In this document: positions 57,327 through 64,000 of the stretch, one piece after another
Layout: each line of letters starts with the position of its first letter
How positions within the stretch are numbered: position 1 is the first letter of the stretch
Source: Martinezella multihospitum
GTDB lineage: Bacteria; Pseudomonadota; Alphaproteobacteria; Rhizobiales; Rhizobiaceae
Assembly (NCBI RefSeq): GCF_900094585.1
Contig: NZ_FMAG01000003.1
Coordinates: 62,001-126,000, forward strand
Reading direction: 5' to 3'
Length of the DNA stretch: 64,000 bases
Notes under the pieces: generated by a model
The model's input: only the letters and a program-made list of their open reading frames with translations
The model's database searches: none
What the model was told of the DNA's origin: nothing
Program-made: the position numbers and the translations under genes

Positions 57327-57656
57327 CTACGGCGTTTCACGGCCTCCTTTGACCCATCTGGAAATGGCGTCAAAAACCAGATCGGCGATCCACATGGCGC
57401 ATATGCCGACGACGAAAGCCGTCGCATTCATGGCTGCGACATCCTTCTGCGGCAAAGGCCAGTTGATAGCGCGCAGATAGAAAAGCGCCGGCTCTGTTAG
57501 ATAGGTGGCGGCAAGTGCGCCGCAGATCGGCGACGCAACGATCTCTCGTGTCGTATATCGGCGCCTGGAGAGACCACGCAAAATACCGCCAGAAAGACCA
57601 GCGATGACAACGCCGACTTTGATGCCCAAAGCATCCAGAAATTCGTGTAACGTCAT
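57327..57656 (-). CDS. Holin-like small membrane protein
   Basis: 109 residues from the ATG at 57656 (a TTG at 57668 is possible). Three hydrophobic segments (I-K-V-G-V-V-I-A-G-L-S-G-G; I-C-G-A-L-A-A-T-Y-L; F-V-V-G-I-C-A-M-W-I-A) and a charged C-terminus give a class-I-holin-like layout. Position next to a GH19 endolysin and tail genes supports a lysis role; sequence alone would not. Confidence 0.6.
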   Translation of the reverse strand: MTLHEFLDALGIKVGVVIAGLSGGILRGLSRRRYTTREIVASPICGALAATYLTEPALFYLRAINWPLPQKDVAAMNATAFVVGICAMWIADLVFDAISRWVKGGRETP

Positions 57657-57733
57657 CGCTTTTCTCAATCAGATTTTGGAACCGTCGATTGCCGCCGCCA
57701 CCTATTCATCAGAGGTGCGGCAGGCAAATGGTT

Positions 57734-57985
57734 TCATTTATCGACAGGCGGCTGCGGCTTTATCAAACCTGCAACGCCATCACGAATGATATTGATGATG
57801 ATTTTCAGCGTGCTCAAAGCCGCGGTTGCAGCTGCGGCAAAGCCCGGGCCGATAAAGGATTGCGAACACTCCAAGCTGCCATCTGCAAATTGCGTGCAGC
57901 CTGTTGCCAGAAGAACCGCAATCATGGACGCAGATAACGCTATCAAAACATTCAGAACATTATGGAATGCATTCGTATTGAGCAT
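57734..57985 (-). CDS. Small membrane/lipoprotein-like phage-associated protein
   Basis: 83 residues with AGGAAAACTT before the ATG. The N-terminal hydrophobic segment ends in L-L-A-T-G-C, a possible lipobox (Cys30), and a second hydrophobic stretch follows (A-A-A-A-T-A-A-L-S-T-L-K-I-I-I-N-I-I). It could be a second holin, a spanin-like lipoprotein or unrelated. It lies between the holin-like gene and the endolysin. Confidence 0.55.
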   Translation of the reverse strand: MLNTNAFHNVLNVLIALSASMIAVLLATGCTQFADGSLECSQSFIGPGFAAAATAALSTLKIIINIIRDGVAGLIKPQPPVDK

Positions 57986-58137
57986 AAGTTTTCCTCTTAA
58001 ATGGATTGGAGCAGCTCACCGATGCGATGCTGCCCAAACTTTGAATTCGTGGAAGCTGCCGGCAAAGGCATGTGCAAAAAGTCGATGCTCCCGGTATCCG
58101 TCAGCATCTAACCGTCCGTAACCGACCCTGGATAAAT

Positions 58138-58779
58138 CTAGCGAGCGCGCTCAATCGCTGCCGCGAACTTCTTGGCAAAACCGGCAATATCGATTGCCCG
58201 ATCCGTGCCGTTGATAATCCGGCGCGCACCGATCCAATCGGAACCAGTAGCGCTGAAGTAATCGGCAAGCTTCCTACCGGTAAAACGGCCGTTGATCATG
58301 CCGTCGAACAGGATTTCGATCGCCTTACGAGGATCGAGAGCTCTATCCGGATCATCGATGATGCCATACTTGGCATAGTTGTCTCGCCCGGTGATTTGCA
58401 CGAGACCGCGGCCACGGTAGCGCCAGCCATCATCACTCGCTTCATCGCCATTTCCCATACGATTAGCATAAGCACGGTTGGCAATCCGTCGCGGCTGACG
58501 GGAATAGGCAGTTACCTGTGCTATATTGAAATACTTCGGAAAAGTTGCCTGCAATCCGGCGGCGGAATAGCTCAGATTTTCCGAAATTGCACACATGGTT
58601 TTGTCCGTCTCGTGATAGACCGTCGCCAGCATGTAAGCGAGCCAGCGGGGATCGAAAGGCTCTGCTACCCAGGCAGCCAGAATCGCCTCCGTACCATTGA
58701 CCTGATTTGTCGATAGCCGACCGCCAAATAACGGCGCTCGCACTGCCGAGAAGAATTTCTCGTGATCCATAAGCTTCAT
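58138..58779 (-). CDS. GH19-family chitinase/lysozyme-like endolysin
   Basis: 213 residues without signal peptide, as expected for a holin-dependent endolysin. GH19 hallmarks: Y-H-E-T (catalytic Glu of H-E-T, near 55-58) and Y-R-G-R-G-L-V-Q-I-T-G-R-D-N-Y near 119-133. GH19 phage enzymes cleave peptidoglycan. Orientation and neighbours (tail protein upstream, holin-like downstream) fit a lysis cassette. Confidence 0.88.
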   Translation of the reverse strand: MKLMDHEKFFSAVRAPLFGGRLSTNQVNGTEAILAAWVAEPFDPRWLAYMLATVYHETDKTMCAISENLSYSAAGLQATFPKYFNIAQVTAYSRQPRRIANRAYANRMGNGDEASDDGWRYRGRGLVQITGRDNYAKYGIIDDPDRALDPRKAIEILFDGMINGRFTGRKLADYFSATGSDWIGARRIINGTDRAIDIAGFAKKFAAAIERAR

Positions 58780-59128
58780 TCCAAACTAGAAGATATAAAT
58801 TCGAATGGCAAAATACGAATGAGACGCTTGGCAAAGATGCCGCCAGTAAAACTGGTTCTCGCAACGAGGCCCAATTCGCCTCCAGCTTAAAGGCTGTCTA
58901 AATCCGAGGCAGATTCGCTACCTCGTTTTACCCGGTCATATCGCTCGCCTCGTGCGCTGGCTGACGGGTCCATCGGACCTTGGTGTATCACTCTGTAATT
59001 GCATACATAACCGGATTAGCGCCTCGGAAAGCTGGCCAAACGGTCGACCGACCGCATCGGCGCAGACCTTGCCTTTACGGCAGCGCGAATGGCCTCTTGC
59101 GCGCTTTAGCGAGCGCAGTCAGGCTCCA
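58780..59128. other. 349-bp spacer in the phage block, no convincing gene
   Basis: Between the endolysin and DUF4376 genes no frame longer than about 30 codons has a ribosome site. A 28-codon minus-strand frame (M-D-P-S-A-S-A-R-G-E-R-Y...) is the best candidate but lacks support. The stretch may be decayed phage sequence. Confidence 0.4.
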
Positions 59129-59797
59129 TCAGCTACCGGGCGATGTGGCCGCATTGGACGGCCAAGCAAAGGCATCGATCTCCGCTTTCGTGGAGATCGA
59201 GCCTGCTATGATTTGGGCGTTCACCTCGCCCTCAGCCGCAAAAGCCGCCTGGACATGAGCACCGACTGCGTTCGCGATCGCCGTCATCTGTGTCGCCGTC
59301 AGTTCAACAAAACCGCTTACCGTCTTGAACCTTACCGTCACCTCCGGATTTGCCTGCACATAGTTATAGGCTCCGGTGATCAGCGATTGGCTCGCTCGAT
59401 CGGTCATGATGCGCATACCATCGATAACGATGCTGCCCGTTTCGACAGTGTAGCGTTTGGATGCGGCATAGGCGTAAAGATCGACCGGCTTTGCTTCTGG
59501 CGACCAGCCGGCAACGATGGAAAGAAGGCTTTCCGGCGTCTCCGGCCACTCCGTGGCCGAGCTGACTAGGGTTGCTTCCTTGTTGCTCAACTGATCAAGG
59601 ATCGCGTCCTTGTCGGCCGCACCCAGTCCGGAGGTGATTTTGGCGGCAAGCGTCAGCCAGAAATCCGGTACATTGTAGATCTGCTGCCGGCCGAGCCAAA
59701 AGGCGACGCATGCCATCCAGCGATCGGCCTGGTTTTCGGAACGAGCTGCAAGAAGCGCCTCGACCATTGGTTCATACATGCTGTCTATGCGATACAT
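59129..59797 (-). CDS. Phage tail-associated protein with C-terminal DUF4376
   Basis: 222 residues, AAAGGACT ribosome site before the ATG at 59797. The N-terminal half (about 1-105) is helical and unrecognised. The second half shows the DUF4376 signature: G-M-R-I-M-T-D-R-A-S-Q-S and N-P-E-V-T-V-R-F-K-T-V-S-G-F-V-E-L, found in tail-fibre-assembly-type proteins. It follows the tail protein gene by 19 bp, so the two are probably co-transcribed and may act in the same tail structure. Confidence 0.8.
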   Translation of the reverse strand: MYRIDSMYEPMVEALLAARSENQADRWMACVAFWLGRQQIYNVPDFWLTLAAKITSGLGAADKDAILDQLSNKEATLVSSATEWPETPESLLSIVAGWSPEAKPVDLYAYAASKRYTVETGSIVIDGMRIMTDRASQSLITGAYNYVQANPEVTVRFKTVSGFVELTATQMTAIANAVGAHVQAAFAAEGEVNAQIIAGSISTKAEIDAFAWPSNAATSPGS

Positions 59798-59816
59798 GGC
59801 AGTCCTTTCCTGCGGT

Positions 59817-62800
59817 TTAGCGCTTCAATGTTAGCGCGTTGATGCTGCGATTATTGACAAGAAGGAGCGGCGCGCTGCTTCCTTGAAGGGTGAGCGGCTT
59901 CACATCGAAGCGGAACTGCGTTGCGCCGGTTCCAGCAGGCGGGGTGTACGTGAAGGCGTGTGCGAAGGTGCCGTATTTATAGAACGATAGCGGCAGAACG
60001 GCCGTATAAGCATTGTTGCCGCTATCCCAAACATAGACCTCGACTTCGGTCATCGCGCCGGCCTGAGTATAGCCGTTATTGCTCATCGAGAATGACGACA
60101 TGACGAGGACTGGCGGAGAACCAGTGCCGTGATTGGCTGTGATACCCGTGATCGGAATGGGGCCAGATCCAGAGTTAATACCTGCCTGACCTTGGATTGA
60201 AGAATCAACACGGGTTACCGCGCCACCCGCGATGTTGCTAGTTCCGACCTGCAAAGTGCCGATGATCGCAGAGCTGATATTGACCGCGCCGAGATTGGCG
60301 GTGATCGCATCGAGACTGTTGACCGCGATCTTGTTTGCAGTGACCGCGCCATCGACAATCAGCTCGGCCGAGACAGCGCGGCGCATCACCGGCTTCGACC
60401 AGTAGCAAGAGCTGCCGGTGCCCGCTGTCTTATCGACCTGCAGGAGCATGGCAAGCTTGGTATAGCCGCTCGGGATCGTAATGCGCCCCTGAAGGCGCAC
60501 CCATTGACCTTTAACGCTGGTCGAGGCTCCGGGGACGATCTGTGGACCCCATACGCCCGTTGGCGTCAGAAAGCCCGCGTAGATGTTTGCGTTGCCAGCA
60601 TCGGTATTAAGGACCCAAGCGTCGAAGGCATAAACTTCACCCGCAGTGACAGTAACATAGTTCGACAACGCGATATCGCGACCAAGTGACTGCAGCATCC
60701 AGCCGGCTGCATCGCCTTGGCTCGTGTCAAGATAGAAGGCCTGCCGGTTCTGAATGGACCAGCCATCCAAGGTCCCGGTCTGCCAGCCATTATCGGCCAC
60801 ATTGGAGAAGTCGGTCAGGACGAGCTGTTTGGCGGTAATGGCATTTGCCGCGATCTGATCCGCGCCGATCGTGTTGGCGGCAAGCTTGTCGCCGGTAATC
60901 GAGCCCCCTGCGATCGTGGTGGCGGTGACGGCACCGGCTGCGATCGTGCCGGCCGTGACCGCATTCGCTGCGATCTTGCCCGCCGTGACGGCGTTGGCAG
61001 CGATCTTGTCGGCCGTAACGGCGCTGGCGACAATGCCGCCGTTTGTGATCATGACCACGCCGCCATCGCTCCACGGCGTTGGTTCGGCCGCGCTGGCCGG
61101 GATACGGCACAGCATGGGCTTGTTCACGAACATAAAGCTGTCAGTCTGACCGCTGATGGTGTCCAGTTTGCGCAGATGGAAGGAAGCGGCAACCGCGTTG
61201 GCAGGTGCGGCACCAGCTGTGCGGAGACGCGGCCAAAGGTCGGGATTGAACTGATCCCCCGCACCCGTATTTGCCGAGGCGGTGGTATAGCTGAGCGCGC
61301 CACCATCGGCCCCCACCCATTCGATACGCAGCTCCACGGTGCAGCGATGTGCCGAGATATAGGCGGTTGCTTCCAACCATTCGCCCGGCGCACAAGGCAC
61401 CGAGAATGGCAGCCCGTTGGCCAGACCATCCCCGCCAGGCCGCCTCCATCGGACATCCGCATAGAAGCCGGTAGGTCCGCTGCCCTGCCGCAGTTCCAGT
61501 ACCGGATTGTTGCGGCCGGACCATGCGTCACCCGCTTGGCGGATACGCATGGCGAGCCCCGGAATGGTGCCGCTGGTATAGGTGACGCCCCAGCAGTCCA
61601 GACCCATCGTGAAGCTGGTGTTTTGAAGCAGGTTCTTACCCGAACCGACCGCGAGAGCGTTCGTCGTCACCGAATTGGATGCCAGCTTGTCGGCCGTAAT
61701 GGCGTTAGCAGCGATCTGCGCGGCTGCGACGGCCCCAGCAGCGATGATGCCAGCTGTGACGGCGTTAGCCGCGAGCTTCCCAGCCGCCACCGAATTCGCA
61801 GCCAGTGCGCTTGCGGTTATCGCACCATCAACGATGAGGCTGGCCGACGCCTTGCGCAGGAGGCTAAGCCCCCCGATCGAGACGTTGCCGTCGGTGTAGG
61901 TCCTATGGATATACATCTTGACCACAGCGCCGAAAGCCGTAGCAGGCGGCGTAATACTAGCCGTGAAGGTCTGCAGACCGTTCGCAGTTCCGCCATCGCT
62001 GGTGCCGTACGCCGTGATATTGACGTAGGTGTCGGGACTTAGCAGGTTGCCTTTGGCGTCGAGCCAGTGAACACGAGCCCACAGGCCGTATTTGGTGCCC
62101 GACGTGCGGATCACCTGAATGGAGGAAAGATATTCCTGACCCGAAACGACAGCAAAGGCCTGGCTTTGGGCGATCTGCATGTAACCAGCGCCAGTGAAAT
62201 ATGTATAGTCAAATGCTCCTTTCGAGGTGAAGGCTTGCGTTGTTGAAGGATTGACGACCGTATCGTTGAGTGCAGACCACGCAGCGTGTGCCTGAAGCTG
62301 ATTATCGGGAATGAGATTTTCCCAATCCTGCAGAATGAGGCTCCGAGCGGTGATCGCATTCACCGCGATCTTGTCTGCCGTGATGGCGCCGGCCGCAACC
62401 TTCTCAGCGGTAATGGCGCCGTCCACAATCAGTTTGCCGCCGTTCCTACGCTGGCAGGAGACAAATCCGATCTGGTAACTGCCTGTGGAGGTGAGGTTTT
62501 CTCCGGGAACAAAATCAACCCAAGCATAAACTGCTTCGGACGGCACGATGACCGTTGCATTCCAATCCGTGTACGAAGTTCCAACCGTCACGGGGATACT
62601 GAAGCCCGCGGCGTTAAGATAGTTGATTTTGTCTGCGCCCATAAAGCGGATGCGAGCAGACAACGAGCCGGCCGGGGTTCCGATGGCCTTTATGAACACT
62701 TGAAGGAAATATTGCTCGCCGGGCAGGACGGGAAAAATATTATTGTTTCTCGACGCGATGGCGTTCGCCACGGCACCGGCACCGATGTTCATATAGTAGT

Positions 62801-64000
62801 TGCCTGTGTAGGCGTTTGCGCCATTGAGGATGGTGACGCCGGGACCATTCACCCAGCTCTTGTCCCCTTCGCCAAAGTTCGGGTTTTCACAACGATTGGT
62901 GAAGTCGGCCAAAACCATCTTGTCGACCGTTATGGCTTTGGCCGCTATCTGCGTCGCGCCGATCGCACCCGCCGCGATCTGACCGGCCGCGATGCTATTG
63001 GCCGCGATCTTGTCAGCGGTCACCGAACCGGCCGCGATTGTACTTGAGGTAACGGCATCCACGGCGATCTTCCCTGCGGTCACAGCGCTAGCCGCTATAT
63101 CGTCGGCGACCACCGATCCTGCGGCGAGTGCAGCTGTCGTAACCGAGCCTGCCGCCAGATGGTTTGTCGTGATGCCTCCGTCAACGATCAGGTTCGCGGC
63201 ATTGGCGCGGCGAAGGATCGCGCGGTCGATCAAGAGCGTCAGCGCCGTGGTGCTCGTGTTGAAGAACCGCACCTGAGCATAGCAGGCACCGGCCGGGACA
63301 GTGATCTTCCCACTATAATCTGTCCATGTGGTGCCAAATGCCTTGTTACCCGCAAGTTCGACGTAGTTTGGAGTAATCAGCGCCTTGTTGGCGTCGAACC
63401 ACATAAGCCGGTAATAGGCACCGTTGGTGGAGTTGTCCGTCGTACCGCTTTTGAATGACGTCTCGAAATAAAGAACCTCACTCGCAGCGACGGGAATAAA
63501 TGCAGTTGTTCGAATTTCACTGTTGCTGGCGGTCGTGGTTTTGACCATCCGCAACATGAGGGAGCCGGTGTTATCCGAAGCCACGTATGCCATCGTGGTG
63601 TTTGCGCCAACCACTGTCAGATAAGACGAGATAGATGAGGCGCTGTCTTCAAACTTCCCGTTTGGAACCAGATTCTCGAAGTCCACCAAAAGAAGGGATT
63701 TCGCAGTAATAGCATTCGCCGCGATCTTGTCTGCCGTGATCGCATTGGCCTGCAGCTTCGACGTCGAGATCGCATTGTCTGCAACCTTGGTCGTTGTGAT
63801 GGCGTTGTCCGCGAGCTTTACGGCATCGACTGCGAGAGCCGCCAATTTGCTGTTGGTGATCGCTGTATCCGCGATCTGCGAGGAAACCAGTGTCCCGGTG
63901 ACCTTGGCCGCATTGATGGCGGCAATCTGCGCGTCCGTCATCTGGCCGGTGATGTCGGATGCCGGCGTCGCGGCAGTCCAGGTACTGCCAGTATAGCGAT
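59817..64000 (-). CDS. Modular phage tail-tip/tail-fibre protein (J-like), 5' end outside window
   Basis: At least 1393 residues: the frame is open to the right edge beyond the internal Met at 63941, where it reads R-Y-T-G-S-T-W-T-A-A-T-P. After an N-terminal A-I-T-A-D-K-I-A-A-N repeat block come five ~150-200-residue beta-rich modules, each starting with a conserved Asn-rich strand (E-N-L-V-P-N-G-K-F, T-N-R-C-E-N-P-N-F, E-N-L-I-P-D-N-Q, K-N-L-L-Q-N-T-S-F, S-N-V-A-D-N-G-W). They end near R-R-x-x-x-A-x-L-I-V-D-G-x-I-T, and T/A/I/K pentapeptide repeats lie between them. Architecture fits host-recognition fibres. C-terminus is a separate beta-rich tip domain. Confidence 0.85.
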   Translation of the reverse strand, partial: RYTGSTWTAATPASDITGQMTDAQIAAINAAKVTGTLVSSQIADTAITNSKLAALAVDAVKLADNAITTTKVADNAISTSKLQANAITADKIAANAITAKSLLLVDFENLVPNGKFEDSASSISSYLTVVGANTTMAYVASDNTGSLMLRMVKTTTASNSEIRTTAFIPVAASEVLYFETSFKSGTTDNSTNGAYYRLMWFDANKALITPNYVELAGNKAFGTTWTDYSGKITVPAGACYAQVRFFNTSTTALTLLIDRAILRRANAANLIVDGGITTNHLAAGSVTTAALAAGSVVADDIAASAVTAGKIAVDAVTSSTIAAGSVTADKIAANSIAAGQIAAGAIGATQIAAKAITVDKMVLADFTNRCENPNFGEGDKSWVNGPGVTILNGANAYTGNYYMNIGAGAVANAIASRNNNIFPVLPGEQYFLQVFIKAIGTPAGSLSARIRFMGADKINYLNAAGFSIPVTVGTSYTDWNATVIVPSEAVYAWVDFVPGENLTSTGSYQIGFVSCQRRNGGKLIVDGAITAEKVAAGAITADKIAVNAITARSLILQDWENLIPDNQLQAHAAWSALNDTVVNPSTTQAFTSKGAFDYTYFTGAGYMQIAQSQAFAVVSGQEYLSSIQVIRTSGTKYGLWARVHWLDAKGNLLSPDTYVNITAYGTSDGGTANGLQTFTASITPPATAFGAVVKMYIHRTYTDGNVSIGGLSLLRKASASLIVDGAITASALAANSVAAGKLAANAVTAGIIAAGAVAAAQIAANAITADKLASNSVTTNALAVGSGKNLLQNTSFTMGLDCWGVTYTSGTIPGLAMRIRQAGDAWSGRNNPVLELRQGSGPTGFYADVRWRRPGGDGLANGLPFSVPCAPGEWLEATAYISAHRCTVELRIEWVGADGGALSYTTASANTGAGDQFNPDLWPRLRTAGAAPANAVAASFHLRKLDTISGQTDSFMFVNKPMLCRIPASAAEPTPWSDGGVVMITNGGIVASAVTADKIAANAVTAGKIAANAVTAGTIAAGAVTATTIAGGSITGDKLAANTIGADQIAANAITAKQLVLTDFSNVADNGWQTGTLDGWSIQNRQAFYLDTSQGDAAGWMLQSLGRDIALSNYVTVTAGEVYAFDAWVLNTDAGNANIYAGFLTPTGVWGPQIVPGASTSVKGQWVRLQGRITIPSGYTKLAMLLQVDKTAGTGSSCYWSKPVMRRAVSAELIVDGAVTANKIAVNSLDAITANLGAVNISSAIIGTLQVGTSNIAGGAVTRVDSSIQGQAGINSGSGPIPITGITANHGTGSPPVLVMSSFSMSNNGYTQAGAMTEVEVYVWDSGNNAYTAVLPLSFYKYGTFAHAFTYTPPAGTGATQFRFDVKPLTLQGSSAPLLLVNNRSINALTLKR

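Noticed and set aside
60850..63200. Regularly repeated short DNA units in the tail protein gene that could suggest a CRISPR array
   Set aside because: Repeats are in frame, vary in length and sequence, and encode the I-T-A-D-K-I-A-type protein repeats; there are no uniform spacers.

Overview
The window looks like chromosome (or a large replicon) of an alphaproteobacterium of the Rhizobiaceae (Rhizobium/Agrobacterium type). The clues are a btaA-btaB betaine-lipid pair, a type II lumazine synthase behind an FMN riboswitch, cobalamin-dependent MetH with a separate MetF, an EttA-type ABC-F protein, many solute-importer operons, high-GC coding sequence with long antisense shadow frames, and AGGAG-type ribosome sites. 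This is inference from gene content; no rRNA or tRNA gene was seen.

Layout. 1-6.4 kb: a serine hydrolase cut by the left edge, divergent btaAB, two peptidoglycan enzymes (GH25 lipoprotein, MltB-like transglycosylase) and an EamA exporter, then a 25-residue membrane peptide gene. 6.8-8.8 kb: an ArsR-methyltransferase fusion translationally coupled to metF, preceded by a 16-bp perfect palindrome that recurs inside a 20-bp palindrome upstream of metH at 48.2 kb. 9-11.5 kb: ettA and a periplasmic RNase T2. 11.6-16.4 kb: a tight four-gene operon (alpha/beta hydrolase, EamA transporter, class III CoA-transferase, ThDP enzyme) of unknown substrate. 16.4-20.3 kb: RidA, a DUF442 protein, a DUF4432 epimerase-like protein, an L,D-transpeptidase and a small membrane protein.

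20.4-32.3 kb is the most coherent catabolic block. A glutamine-synthetase-like ligase, an aldehyde dehydrogenase, an Fe-type alcohol dehydrogenase, an amino-acid/amine permease and an N-formylglutamate-amidohydrolase-like enzyme face a divergent RpiR regulator and a four-gene ABC importer. I read it as uptake and gamma-glutamylated oxidation of an amine or amino alcohol.

32.3-36.7 kb: FMN riboswitch with ribH, two VOC proteins, a methyltransferase-GntR pair, and a tautomerase/TetR pair with repeated operator-like boxes. 36.7-44.3 kb: a sugar ABC importer with a Gfo/Idh/MocA oxidoreductase, facing an amino-sugar-kinase-like gene and a GntR regulator. 44.4-48.2 kb: metH. 48.5-50.3 kb: an AGE-family isomerase and a UPF0303 protein.

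50.3-55.3 kb is a surface-polysaccharide group (ATP-grasp, Wzx-like flippase, GumK-like glycosyltransferase, secreted polysaccharide lyase). Small hypothetical genes follow, including a 98-residue/49-residue coupled pair. From about 57.3 kb to the right edge the minus strand carries the distal end of a prophage or phage-tail element: holin-like membrane proteins, a GH19 endolysin, a DUF4376 protein and an unusually modular tail-tip/fibre protein that runs off the window.
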